Shown here piece by piece: positions 1-9,444 of a DNA stretch of 27,877 nt. Under the pieces are notes generated by a model. That model was not told the origin of the DNA. It did not search any database and worked only from the letters and a program-made list of their open reading frames with translations. The stretch's first letter is position 1. Every line of letters starts with the position of its first letter. The translations under genes were made by a program, and so were the position numbers. This stretch comes from CAYOWK01 sp964407665 (GTDB taxonomy: Bacteria; Pseudomonadota; Alphaproteobacteria; Caulobacterales; Hyphomonadaceae). The stretch lies in contig CAYOWK010000051.1 of NCBI GenBank assembly GCA_964407665.1, positions 1 to 27,877 on the forward strand, given 5' to 3'.

Positions 1-1737
<1,737 letters not shown>

Positions 1738-1859
1738 CCGGGCGCCACACACTCGTCGGGGCCTTTCCGCGCGCCATTTTTGTGCGGGCGGAGAGGTCGC
1801 GCGGGGCTCACAGCGTCTTGATTCGTATGTTTTCGGGCGGTTCCGTATCCCGGACAGCA

Positions 1860-2576
1860 ATGAGAACTCTCGCCACCCGCCTCCTAGCCGCGTTTCTGCT
1901 TGCCCTTACGGTAGGCTCCGGCGCTGCGTACGCGCAGAAGCTCATCGACGTTGCGGAACATCCGGAGCGGAAGGTCGTCGTCGAGCTGTTCTCCAGCCAG
2001 AGCTGCGGCAACTGCCCGGCGGCCAACGCGAACGTTGCGGTGCTCGCCAAGCGCTCCGACGTGATCGCGCTGACCTATCCGGTGGGATACTGGAACTATC
2101 TCGGCTGGGACGACACGTTCGCGAAGCCCGAATTCACCGAGCGCCAGAAACGCTACAACCGCGCGCTGGGGCATCGCGGCCCCTACACGCCGCAGATCGT
2201 GTTTGGCGGCCGCTATCATTCCTCCGGCGTCAATCTCGGCAATATCGCCGAAGGCTTTGCCCAGCGCGATCTGAAGCCCTACCCGGCTGTCATGAGCCTC
2301 TCGAAGAACTCGGTCAGCGTCACGGGGCCGTCCGACATGCAGGGAGAGGTTCTTCTGGTGCAGTTCCGGCCGGGCATGACACGCGTCACGCCGGGCGGCG
2401 GCGCCAATGAAGGCAAGCCGATGAGCTACTTCAACCTTGTCACCAGCTATCAGGTGCTGGGCGCCTGGAAGGGCGGCGAGGCGAGCTTCCCGGTCAAGTG
2501 CGAGGCCGGGTGCGTTGCGCTGGTCCAGCTCAAGGGGACCGAGGGCAAGATCATCGGGGCAGCGGTCAACCGCTAG
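1860..2576 (+). CDS. DUF1223 family exported thioredoxin-fold protein
   Basis: 238 residues. The start ATG at 1860 is chosen because it gives a clean Sec signal peptide (MRTLATRLL, a hydrophobic run, then AYA before QK); in-frame starts at 1782 and 1827 would put extra residues before it. The mature protein opens with VVELFSSQSCGNCPAAN, a CxxC pair at residues 49 and 52, followed by YPVGYWNYLGWDDTFAKPEF and YTPQIVFGGR, which are the DUF1223 hallmarks. The family has a thioredoxin-like fold and is periplasmic; no reaction is established. It commonly lies next to acnA in alphaproteobacteria (from memory), as here, 122 nt downstream on the same strand. It converges with the DUF4340 gene, stop to stop, with 7 nt between. 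Confidence 0.9.
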   Translation: MRTLATRLLAAFLLALTVGSGAAYAQKLIDVAEHPERKVVVELFSSQSCGNCPAANANVAVLAKRSDVIALTYPVGYWNYLGWDDTFAKPEFTERQKRYNRALGHRGPYTPQIVFGGRYHSSGVNLGNIAEGFAQRDLKPYPAVMSLSKNSVSVTGPSDMQGEVLLVQFRPGMTRVTPGGGANEGKPMSYFNLVTSYQVLGAWKGGEASFPVKCEAGCVALVQLKGTEGKIIGAAVNR

Positions 2577-2583
2577 CGCGCCC

Positions 2584-3603
2584 CTACTCCGCCATGAGAG
2601 CGTCGAGCGGGGTTGCGAACGCGCCCCAGTCGGATTCCGTCAGACCGAACGCCCAGCCGCCTGTGCGCGCCGCCATGGCGGCTACTGCCGCCTGAACCGC
2701 TGCAGCAGATCCTTCGGGCGCTGCGGGCTCGATTGTGACCCAGCCGCGTCCGCGCCATCGCAGGGCGGTTGTGCGCAGCTCCAGACCGCTTGTGAGGACC
2801 GTCGTGTGCATTCCGGCGGTTTCGGCGCCGGCGAGGTCCGAAAGCGGGGCGACGTCGTCGGGGGCAAAGCGGGTCATCGGCTCAGCGGTCAGCTTCAGCA
2901 TGAAGGCGGCGGCAGGCGCCCGGCCCAGTACGGCGGGCGACAGGGCATAGCCGCCATCGCCGGACGCAACCAGTCTGTAGGCGCGCCCGGATGCTGGCTG
3001 GATACGGACCTCGAGAATGTCCGCGGGCGCCGCGTCGACCACGTCGAGATCGAGCCAGCGGGCCGCACGCTGCAGAGGGGGCATATCCTCGCCGGTCACT
3101 GACCAGGCCTGAAGGTCGTCGGGTTCGCGAATGTAGGTGCGGCCATCGCGGCGGCCCACGATCAGTTTCGCAAAGGTGTCGCCCCGGCCGTCGCCTGCCT
3201 CGAGCAGGGCGCCTGTGCCGCCTTCGCCCGGATCGCCGAGACCGAGGCGGTCGAACTTGCGCGGATCGCGCGTCATGGCGCGGTCGTAGGCCATGCTGGC
3301 GAGGGCTTGGCCCAGCGCGAGGATGCGCTCCTCGCGGACGGGGTAGCGGCCCTTCTCCGGGATCACCCAGCCCTCCGGATCGCGGACGATGTGGTAGCTC
3401 TCGTCCTGCGTCGTCACCATGATCAGGCCCGCAGCGGCGAGGCGGTCGCGGATACCGGGGAGGATCGCCTGGCCAGTCTCGCGGCGGGCGGGCGGCGGCA
3501 GGCGCGGCAGGCTGGCGACGGCGCCCGCAGCAACGGCAACAGCGGCGCCGCCGGCCATCATCAGCAGCAGCTTGCGGCGTTGGAGGTCTCCGGCTTCGCT
3601 CAT
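2584..3603 (-). CDS. DUF4340 domain protein, last gene of GldAFG-like operon
   Basis: 339 residues. After a short N-terminus comes RRKLLLMMAGG and a hydrophobic run to about residue 30, a membrane anchor or signal; the paired arginines hint at, but do not prove, Tat export. The rest is soluble, with repeated beta-rich segments (DESYHIVRDPEGWVIPEKG, WSVTGEDMPPLQRAARWLD) typical of DUF4340, whose members habitually sit beside GldG-type ABC auxiliary proteins. Its ATG overlaps the TGA of the upstream gldG-like gene by 4 nt, so translation is probably coupled. Inferred role: extracytoplasmic partner of the transporter. No catalytic motif is seen. Confidence 0.85.
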   Translation of the reverse strand: MSEAGDLQRRKLLLMMAGGAAVAVAAGAVASLPRLPPPARRETGQAILPGIRDRLAAAGLIMVTTQDESYHIVRDPEGWVIPEKGRYPVREERILALGQALASMAYDRAMTRDPRKFDRLGLGDPGEGGTGALLEAGDGRGDTFAKLIVGRRDGRTYIREPDDLQAWSVTGEDMPPLQRAARWLDLDVVDAAPADILEVRIQPASGRAYRLVASGDGGYALSPAVLGRAPAAAFMLKLTAEPMTRFAPDDVAPLSDLAGAETAGMHTTVLTSGLELRTTALRWRGRGWVTIEPAAPEGSAAAVQAAVAAMAARTGGWAFGLTESDWGAFATPLDALMAE

Positions 3604-5456
3604 GCGGCGGCTCCCCGGTTGCGTCGGCGCCAGAAGAAAACGCCGAGGCCGGCGAGAACGACCAGGGCGGGCGGCGCCCAGATGGTGGCGATGCGCAGCA
3701 TCAGCTCGATGCGATCGATGTCGCGCCGGAACTCGCGCTCGATGGCGCGTAGGCGCCCGCGCACCTCGCTGGCCTCGGCGCGCAGGCGTGCGATGCTGGC
3801 GGACTGCTCCTCGGTGCGCACCAAAGTCTGGCCGGTGGACTGGTCTTCCAGTTCGGCGAGCTGAGCCTCGGTCTTGGCAAGGCTCTCCTCCAGCTGCGCC
3901 TGTTCGGCGTAGAGGCGCTCGCGGGCGGCGGCGCGCAGGGCGTCGACGCGCTCCATCGGGCGCGAGGCAGGCGCGCGCGAGCGCAGCGCCACCAGCGCCG
4001 GATCGCCGCCAAGATTGTCGAGCGCGTTGAGGATAAGCGCCGCGTTGTCGGCCAGCGGGGCCGCCGAGCCCGGATCGACATAGAAGCCGTCCTCGAACAT
4101 GTCGGCGTCGGCGATGATGATGACCTGCGCCGGAACGTCCGAACGGGCGATGCGGTCCGGCGCGCGGGCGATCTCGCGGCGAGCCAGCTCGGCGAGCACC
4201 GGGTCGTCAGGCAGCACGGCTTCGGGCGCAGCGTCGGGGAAGGCGGTGCGCAGCTCTCCGCTGAGGCGGCCGGCCAGCACCTGCGCGCCTTCAACCGCTG
4301 TGGCGGCGGCGAGCGCAGCGCGCGGGTCGGGTCCGGCGGCGGCGATGTCGGCAGGGATGGTGGCGGCGTCGCTGCTGGTGGTGACGAGTGGGACGAGGGT
4401 GGCGCCCGGCCCTGCAACGACATGGCCGGGCGCGCCGAAATTGACGGCGCGGGAGAGATCGGCGGTGACAGGATCCTCCGCCGACATCAGCGACTTCGGC
4501 GCTGCGATGAAGAGCGGCTGGCCCTCGACCACGGTGCGGCCGCCGCCAAGATTCAGCTCGACCGGCAGGGCGAGCGTGCGGTCGGCGATGGCGATCGGGG
4601 GGACGCTGACGCCCAGCGTGCGTTCCAGTGCGCCCAGGTCCGAGGCGATGACGGGACGGCCCATCGCCTGCGCGGCGCGGGCCGCAGGATCAACCGCGAT
4701 CAGCGCCCTGCCCTTGCGCAGGATGAACTGGTCGACCAGCCAGGCCTGCCAGTCGGTCAGCGGCGCGGGATGGATCATCACAAGGACATCGGCGCGTTCG
4801 GGGAGCGCGTAGAAGTCGGGTTCGACCTGAACGATGCGGAATGAGCGCGCCATCTCGCGCAGCACCAGCGCGTCGGTCGGCGCCGTGCCGTCGCCGGACA
4901 TCGACGGCAGCGTCGTGATGATGGCGGCGGTGGGCGGGTCCGGATCGTCGAGCTGCGCGATCAGGCGGACGAGGTCGTACTCCAGCATCGCGTCGCGGTC
5001 GGGCGACAGGAAGGGAATGGCGATCTCGTCGTCCACCGTGTTGCGGCCAACGACGCCCAGATAGAGCGGCTCGCCCTCGTCGGTCGAGACCGAGGTGAGG
5101 CCTGCAGCAGCAGCGGCGTCTTCCTCCGCGCTGAAGGGTTCGGGGTCGATTTCTCGCACCTGGATGCGTCCGCCGCCGCGGGCGGCGATTTCAGCCAGCA
5201 GCTCGCGGGTGCGTTCGGCGTGGGCGCGGACTGCGGGATAGCCGGCGCCGGCGCGCCCGGAATAGATGAAGTCGAGCCGGATGGGCTCGGCCACGCGGCT
5301 GACCACGTCACGCGCGGAGGTCGAGAGCGTGTAGAGACGGGCGCCTGTGAAATCGAGACGGACGCCGGACAACATCCGGTCGGAGGCCACGATCAGGCCC
5401 GCGAAGGTGACAACCGCCAGGAGACTGGCCAGTGCGGTGAAGGCGCGCGGCTTCAT
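3600..5456 (-). CDS. gldG: GldG-type ABC transporter auxiliary protein
   Basis: 618 residues. One N-terminal membrane helix (about 8-28) leads into a large extracytoplasmic domain of the ABC-transporter auxiliary type (GldG/IFT52-like), with LDFTGARLYTLSTSARDVV and AMLEYDLVRLIAQL as family-like stretches. A long charged coiled coil (about 500-585, rich in E, R, A) is followed by a C-terminal helix (WAPPALVVLAGLGVFFWRRR). The start at 5456 is set by homology and by a 4-nt ATGA overlap with the permease stop; the frame stays open upstream to 5975, but that part is antisense-like Arg-rich sequence inside the permease gene. In Bacteroidetes GldG works with GldA and GldF in gliding; here the family name does not imply gliding. 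Substrate unknown. Confidence 0.9.
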   Translation of the reverse strand: MKPRAFTALASLLAVVTFAGLIVASDRMLSGVRLDFTGARLYTLSTSARDVVSRVAEPIRLDFIYSGRAGAGYPAVRAHAERTRELLAEIAARGGGRIQVREIDPEPFSAEEDAAAAAGLTSVSTDEGEPLYLGVVGRNTVDDEIAIPFLSPDRDAMLEYDLVRLIAQLDDPDPPTAAIITTLPSMSGDGTAPTDALVLREMARSFRIVQVEPDFYALPERADVLVMIHPAPLTDWQAWLVDQFILRKGRALIAVDPAARAAQAMGRPVIASDLGALERTLGVSVPPIAIADRTLALPVELNLGGGRTVVEGQPLFIAAPKSLMSAEDPVTADLSRAVNFGAPGHVVAGPGATLVPLVTTSSDAATIPADIAAAGPDPRAALAAATAVEGAQVLAGRLSGELRTAFPDAAPEAVLPDDPVLAELARREIARAPDRIARSDVPAQVIIIADADMFEDGFYVDPGSAAPLADNAALILNALDNLGGDPALVALRSRAPASRPMERVDALRAAARERLYAEQAQLEESLAKTEAQLAELEDQSTGQTLVRTEEQSASIARLRAEASEVRGRLRAIEREFRRDIDRIELMLRIATIWAPPALVVLAGLGVFFWRRRNRGAAA

Positions 5457-6202
5457 CCCCGGCTCCTCCGTGCGCCGACCCAGAACGTGGCGAGCGTCAG
5501 CCAGAGCAGCGCAAACGCCGGATAGAAGACCAGCGCCCGCAGTTCGAGCACGCCGCGCTGGGCGCTCTCGAAATGCTCCAGCAGCGAGAAGCCTGCAACG
5601 GCGCTGGCGACGCCGGGACCAAACGCATCGGCCAGACCTTCGGCGACCATGGGCGCGCCCGCCGCGGTGAAGACGAAGGCGGCCACCACAGCGGCGACGA
5701 AGGCGACCACCTGGTTGGAGGTGGCGGCCGATGCGGCGCTGGACAGGGCCAGCACGGCGCCGGCGAGAAGGAGGCTCATCAGATAGCTGCAGGCGATCGC
5801 GGAGTGATCGGGCGATCCCAGCCACGACACGGCGAACCAGAAGGGGAGCGTCATCACAAGGGCTGCGAACGCCACGGTCCAGGCGGCGAGGAACTTGCCG
5901 GCGACGCTGGCCCAGGTTGGTCCCGGCAGGGAGAGAAGCAGTTCTATGGTGCCCGAGCGCTGCTCGTCCGCCCACGAACGCATGGCGATGGCCGGCAGGA
6001 AGACGAGATAGAGCCAGGGATGGAAGACGAAGAAGCGCGACAGGTCCGCCTGGTTGGCGCGGAAAAAGCCGCCGACGTCGAAGGTGAACGTGCCGACCGC
6101 CACGAGAAACACGGCGATGAAGACCCAGGCCAGCGGCGAGAGGAAATAGCTGCGCAGCTCGCGCCCGTAGACCGCGGACAGGACGTTGATGGCGGCTCTC
6201 AT
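5453..6202 (-). CDS. gldF: ABC-2 type permease, GldF-like
   Basis: 249 residues with six predicted membrane helices. The N-terminus (VYGRELRSYFLSPLAWVFIA) and the loop MRSWADEQRSGTIELLLSLP are the classic ABC-2 permease motif of the GldF/NosY class. The start at 6202 is preceded by a 4-nt ATGA overlap with the ATPase gene; a longer open frame to 6367 is discarded because it is Arg/Pro/Gly-rich and lies within the ATPase gene. It should form the membrane channel for the ATPase encoded upstream and the GldG-like protein downstream. The substrate cannot be read from the sequence. Confidence 0.92.
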   Translation of the reverse strand: MRAAINVLSAVYGRELRSYFLSPLAWVFIAVFLVAVGTFTFDVGGFFRANQADLSRFFVFHPWLYLVFLPAIAMRSWADEQRSGTIELLLSLPGPTWASVAGKFLAAWTVAFAALVMTLPFWFAVSWLGSPDHSAIACSYLMSLLLAGAVLALSSAASAATSNQVVAFVAAVVAAFVFTAAGAPMVAEGLADAFGPGVASAVAGFSLLEHFESAQRGVLELRALVFYPAFALLWLTLATFWVGARRSRG

Positions 6203-6963
6203 GCGCCCGCCTCCGCCATGTCGCCAGTTCGCGCCGGGGTTCGGGATGGCGATGGCTGTGTCAGGGCGCGGAATGCGGCCTCGATGCCGCCTTCGCGCGC
6301 GGACAGCGCCGCAGGGGTCTCGTCGGCCACCACCTGGCCGCCAGCAATGACGATGGCGCGGGTGCACATTGCCTGCACCTCGTCGAGCTGGTGCGTGGAA
6401 ATGAGGATGGCGTGCTCGGGGCGCATACGCTCGATCATCGCGCGCATCGCCTGCTTCTGGTTGGGATCCAGGCCGTCAGTAGGTTCGTCGAGGATCAGCA
6501 CCGGCGGCTTGTGGAGCAGCGCGCCCGCCAGCGCCACGCGCCGCTTGTAGCCCTTCGACAGCGTCTCGATGGGCCGGGTCATCACATCTTCGATCAGGGT
6601 TTCTGCGGAGGCGGCCGCGACGGCGTTGCGTGCGGCGGCGCCGGTGAGGCCATGGGCCCTCGCGAGCACCATCAGGAAATCGCGGGCGGGCAGTTCGCCG
6701 TAGAGGGGCGCGCCCTCGGCAAGATAACCGAGCCGGGCCTGCGCGCGGATGCGTTGCGAGACGATCGAGAAGCCATCAATGCGAACGTCGCCTGACCCGG
6801 GCTCCAGCACGCCAGCTGCCATTCTGAGGGTTGTGGACTTGCCCGCGCCATTGGGGCCGAGAAACGCGACTGTCTCGCCGCTGCGGACCACGAAGCTGAC
6901 GTCGCGCACAGCTGCTTTCGCGCCGAACGAGCGGCTGAGATGGTCAACTGCCAAGAGCTCCAT
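6199..6963 (-). CDS. gldA: ABC transporter ATP-binding protein, GldA-like
   Basis: 254 residues, cytoplasmic ATPase. Walker A is GPNGAGKST (36-44), the signature is LSKGYKRR (from 135), Walker B is LILDE (156-160) and the switch histidine is H191 in STHQLDE. All residues needed for ATP hydrolysis are present. It is the first gene of a four-gene operon with the permease, auxiliary and DUF4340 genes. The ATG at 6963 is chosen over the upstream start at 7017 because ABC homology begins immediately after it (MELLAVDHLSRSFG). An export function is inferred from the ABC-2 partner. Regulation is probably from the 465-nt divergent region upstream. Confidence 0.93.
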   Translation of the reverse strand: MELLAVDHLSRSFGAKAAVRDVSFVVRSGETVAFLGPNGAGKSTTLRMAAGVLEPGSGDVRIDGFSIVSQRIRAQARLGYLAEGAPLYGELPARDFLMVLARAHGLTGAAARNAVAAASAETLIEDVMTRPIETLSKGYKRRVALAGALLHKPPVLILDEPTDGLDPNQKQAMRAMIERMRPEHAILISTHQLDEVQAMCTRAIVIAGGQVVADETPAALSAREGGIEAAFRALTQPSPSRTPARTGDMAEAGA

Positions 6964-7029
6964 GGGCTGCTCTCGTCCCGCCTTTCGCCTCATCCAGCCC
7001 CGGTTGCATCGAACCAAGCCTGTGACGGC

Positions 7030-7077
7030 GACTCAAGCCTGATCTGGTGAAGAATCACCCACACGCTGGACCGATTC
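7030..7077. promoter_or_regulatory. Cluster of three GANTC (CcrM-type) sites
   Basis: GACTC at 7030-7034, GAATC at 7052-7056 and GATTC at 7073-7077 fall within 48 bp in the 5' region of the gldA-like gene. GANTC is methylated by CcrM in alphaproteobacteria and can mark GcrA/CcrM-controlled promoters. That these sites act this way is inference. Confidence 0.45.
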
Positions 7078-7094
7078 GCCCGATCAGCGCGCAC

Positions 7095-7103
7095 TTATCC
7101 ACA
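7095..7103 (+). promoter_or_regulatory. Perfect DnaA-box 9-mer
   Basis: TTATCCACA matches the consensus DnaA box exactly. It is the only perfect copy I noticed, so it does not indicate a replication origin. It lies 18 bp from the nearest GANTC site and could reflect DnaA-linked control of a flanking gene, or chance. Confidence 0.4.
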
Positions 7104-7201
7104 GAGGCGGACATGGAGAGCTTCAACCATCGCGCTGGCTGGAAAATCACTGCAATTTCGGGGTATTGAGCGCTCTTGAACCCTGATTGGGGAGCGAGGT
7201 T

Positions 7202-7281
7202 GTCGGGCGGACGTACCAGCCGCAACCCGGGGGGCTGGGGGGCTGTTGGGTCCAGGTCGGCGTCTTGTTCATCCGCCCGAC
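7202..7281. repeat. Long-range inverted repeat with nested hairpin
   Basis: GTCGGGCGGA at 7202-7211 is exactly complementary to TCCGCCCGAC at 7272-7281. Inside lies a second stem, CCAGCC (7216-7221) with GGCTGG (7233-7238). The arrangement could fold into a roughly 80-nt structured RNA or leader upstream of the DUF2794 gene. No known RNA family was recognised. Confidence 0.4.
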
Positions 7282-7428
7282 TTGGTAAACTTGCCGGGAG
7301 TTGAAGGCTTTGGCTAGCCCGAAATGAGGCCTTATTGCGAATTCTTGGTAATGATCGCAGTCTGTCCGTGAGGGCGGCGCCCTCCGGATCGTTTGCATGC
7401 CCGGTTCTCCGGGCTTTCAGGAGGCCGA

Positions 7429-7797
7429 ATGTCGGACCCCCACGCGTTTCAAAGTCTCCAGTCTGGGCAGCATCGCCATTCTGGCTCTGCTTCCCCCCGG
7501 CAAATCCATTTCAACCGGCAGGAGCTCGACGCGATATTGAGCGTGTATGGACGGCTGGTGGCGAAAGGGGAATGCCGGGACTACGCCATCGGGTCATTTT
7601 CAGACCATGCCGTGTTCTACATGCATCACCGCTCGTCTGAGGCCCCCACCTGGATCGTCGAGAAGCGGCCCGAGCTGGCGAGACGCCAGGGCGCCTACAG
7701 CGTGACGAATGCGTCAGGGCACATTCTCAAACGCGGCCAGGAGATCGAGCGGGTGCTGGCGGTTCTGGACAAGGACCGGTTCCGGACGGTCGAGTAG
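7429..7797 (+). CDS. DUF2794 family protein
   Basis: 122 residues. The family, confined largely to alphaproteobacteria, has no assigned function. The core matches well: IHFNRQELDAILSVYGRLVA, then WIVEKRPELARRQGAYSV and GHILKRGQEIERVLAVLD. The ATG at 7429 is chosen because AGGAGG (7419-7424) sits 4 nt upstream, although the frame is open to a TTG at 7393. No membrane segment or signal peptide is present, so it is probably cytoplasmic. It is monocistronic and converges with the BI-1 gene over a shared hairpin. Confidence 0.92.
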   Translation: MSDPHAFQSLQSGQHRHSGSASPRQIHFNRQELDAILSVYGRLVAKGECRDYAIGSFSDHAVFYMHHRSSEAPTWIVEKRPELARRQGAYSVTNASGHILKRGQEIERVLAVLDKDRFRTVE

Positions 7798-7846
7798 CCG
7801 GCGGTCGCAGCCCACTCGGCAGACGCCCTCGCACCAGACAAAGAAA

Positions 7847-7870
7847 AACCCCGGCGTCTCCGCCGGGGTT
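7847..7870 (-). terminator. Intrinsic terminator for the BI-1 family gene, possibly bidirectional
   Basis: AACCCCGGCG (7847-7856) pairs perfectly with CGCCGGGGTT (7861-7870) around a TCTC loop. On the minus strand the stem is followed by a T-rich run (TTTTTCTTTG), as in a Rho-independent terminator. The plus side is less T-rich, so termination of the DUF2794 transcript here is less certain. Confidence 0.85.
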
Positions 7871-7895
7871 CTCCGTTCTGGCCGTATGTCCGGCG

Positions 7896-8666
7896 CTATT
7901 CGCGCGAGGACAGGAACATGAGCACGATGCGGAACATGTTCACGAACGAGATGAAGAAGTTCAGCGCGCCCCAGTTCGTCAGAACCGCCAGCGAGCGGGC
8001 GTCGCCGCCATGCTCGTAGTAGCCGTTCTTCAGCTGCTGGGTCTCAACCGCAATCAGGACCGCAGAGAGAGCGAAGACCGCGCCCATGATGATCCACTCC
8101 ATCAGGGACGAGGCGGGCAGGAAGATGTTGACCAGCGACAGGGCCATCACGCCCCAGAGCGCCATGATCGCCATCGAGCCGATGCCCGACATGTCGCGCT
8201 TGGTCGTGTAGCCGAACAGCGACAGGGCGCCGAAGGCAGACGACGTGATCAGGAAGGCCTTCGCGATGGTGACGTAGGTTGTCGACATGCCGATGCCGCC
8301 GCGCGTGGTCACGCCCGTCGCGGATTCAGCCATCATCACCCAGACGCCCAGACCAAGGCCGAGCAGCGAGACGATGGTCCAGTACATGATGCCCGTCGCG
8401 AGCGGCGAAGGGTTCTTCATGAAGAACATCGAGCCCATCAGCAGGACCACGGGGCCCCACTGGACGACGTAGAAGAGCGGCGTCCCGAACACGAGTTGAG
8501 AAACCGGCTCGACAGTGCCCGCTACGAAGGCGAGCACGCCCGCGAGCAGAATGCCGAGACCCAGCTTGTTGTAGACGCCGAGCATGAACTTGCGCAGGCC
8601 GGCGTCGACGGCCATATCGCCGGCGCGACCGGCCGTACGATTCTGGACGTACTGAAAGTCAGCCAT
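7896..8666 (-). CDS. Bax inhibitor-1 / YccA-YbhL family membrane protein
   Basis: 256 residues with about seven hydrophobic helices. The N-terminus (AGRAGDMAVDAGLRKFMLGV) and the C-terminal SLAVLTNWGALNFFISFVNMF are standard for the bacterial UPF0005/BI-1 family. Members are inner-membrane proteins; some act as pH-sensitive calcium leak channels, and YccA modulates FtsH, but a specific role here cannot be read. The ATG at 8666 is preferred over an in-frame GTG at 8699 because homology begins with MADFQYVQNR. It is divergent from thpR, with 190 nt between the starts that should hold both promoters. Confidence 0.93.
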   Translation of the reverse strand: MADFQYVQNRTAGRAGDMAVDAGLRKFMLGVYNKLGLGILLAGVLAFVAGTVEPVSQLVFGTPLFYVVQWGPVVLLMGSMFFMKNPSPLATGIMYWTIVSLLGLGLGVWVMMAESATGVTTRGGIGMSTTYVTIAKAFLITSSAFGALSLFGYTTKRDMSGIGSMAIMALWGVMALSLVNIFLPASSLMEWIIMGAVFALSAVLIAVETQQLKNGYYEHGGDARSLAVLTNWGALNFFISFVNMFRIVLMFLSSRE

Positions 8667-8856
8667 TTTGAGTGGTTGTCCTCTTTGGAGACCACGCACA
8701 CGCGTGATCGGTTATGCTTCAATATCAGGTCGACACGTCCGGAATGCAAGAAAATCCGGGCATTTCCGCAGTTGAATGACGTACGCTTGATCCCTCTGAA
8801 CGAGCTTTTAACGTAACGAATATTTCGATCCGCACTCGCAAGGGTGACAGACCCAC

Positions 8857-9393
8857 ATGGCCCTCAGACTCTTCGCAGCGATACCGATGCCCGACGCCAT
8901 TGGCGAAAGGCTGGTTACGCTTCAGCGCGACATCCCCGGGGCCGCATGGCGGCCTCGCGAGGCGTTCCACCTGACCTTGCGCTTCTTCGGCGAGATCCAT
9001 GAAGGCGTTGCGCGAGAGCTTGATGCGGAGCTCGCCGACATCGCGCAGGAGCCATTCGAGATGCGGCTTGCAGGCGCCGGGAACTTTGGAAAGAGCGAGC
9101 CGACCGCACTCTGGATCGGCTCGGACAGCCCTGCCCTCGCCCCCCTTGCGGCGGCCTGCGAAAAGGCCGCGCGGCGAGCAGGGCTTCCTGCAGAGCCACG
9201 CAAGTTCAAGCCGCACGTCACGCTGGCCTACAGCCGGGGACTGACCGAATACGACGCAGCCCTGTTCAATCAGCGCTATGCCGAGTTCCGGACTGAGCCG
9301 TTCTGGGTCGACCAGTTCGCGCTCTACTCGTCCCGGCCTACCAAGACGGTCAGCCAGTATATCGAGGAGGCGACCTACCCGCTGGCGCCCTAG
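8857..9393 (+). CDS. thpR: RNA 2',3'-cyclic phosphodiesterase (LigT/ThpR)
   Basis: 178 residues, cytoplasmic. It belongs to the 2H phosphoesterase superfamily and hydrolyses RNA 2',3'-cyclic phosphate ends to 2'-phosphate. Both signature HxTx motifs are present: HLTL from H38 and HVTL from H120. Family features RLFAAIPMPDAIGERL and FKPHVTLAYSR are clear. The length matches the usual 175-190. The gene is monocistronic and converges with the ChrR-like gene 51 nt downstream. Confidence 0.94.
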   Translation: MALRLFAAIPMPDAIGERLVTLQRDIPGAAWRPREAFHLTLRFFGEIHEGVARELDAELADIAQEPFEMRLAGAGNFGKSEPTALWIGSDSPALAPLAAACEKAARRAGLPAEPRKFKPHVTLAYSRGLTEYDAALFNQRYAEFRTEPFWVDQFALYSSRPTKTVSQYIEEATYPLAP

Positions 9394-9444
9394 AGCATCA
9401 TCGACGTGGGAATCGCCACGCGAGTCCCCGAGGCCGATCCGGCG

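Larger units (their letters stand above)
6964..7428. other. Divergent intergenic region between gldA-like operon and DUF2794 gene
   Basis: About 465 nt without a convincing gene. It should hold the promoters of both flanking units. Visible elements, listed separately, are a cluster of three GANTC sites, a DnaA-box 9-mer and a long-range inverted repeat. A minus-strand open frame covers 7147-7398 (its inner ATG at 7272 would give about 41 residues), but it has no good ribosome site and unusual composition (PTWTQQPPSPPGCGWYVRP), so I do not call it. Confidence 0.7.

Noticed and set aside
5457..5975. N-terminal extension of the GldG-like frame
   Set aside because: The extension is Arg/Gly-rich, overlaps the permease gene, and GldG homology begins at the ATG at 5456 within an ATGA junction.
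5573..6550. 325-residue plus-strand open frame
   Set aside because: It is antisense to the permease and ATPase genes, low in hydrophobics and rich in Gly/Arg/Glu; a shadow frame.
7095..7103. Replication origin suggested by a DnaA box
   Set aside because: There is only one perfect box, no AT-rich unwinding element and no origin-associated genes nearby.
8010..8816. 268-residue plus-strand open frame rich in charged residues
   Set aside because: It is the complement of the BI-1 membrane protein; the charged, His/Arg/Asp/Glu-rich composition is what a hydrophobic gene gives when read in reverse.
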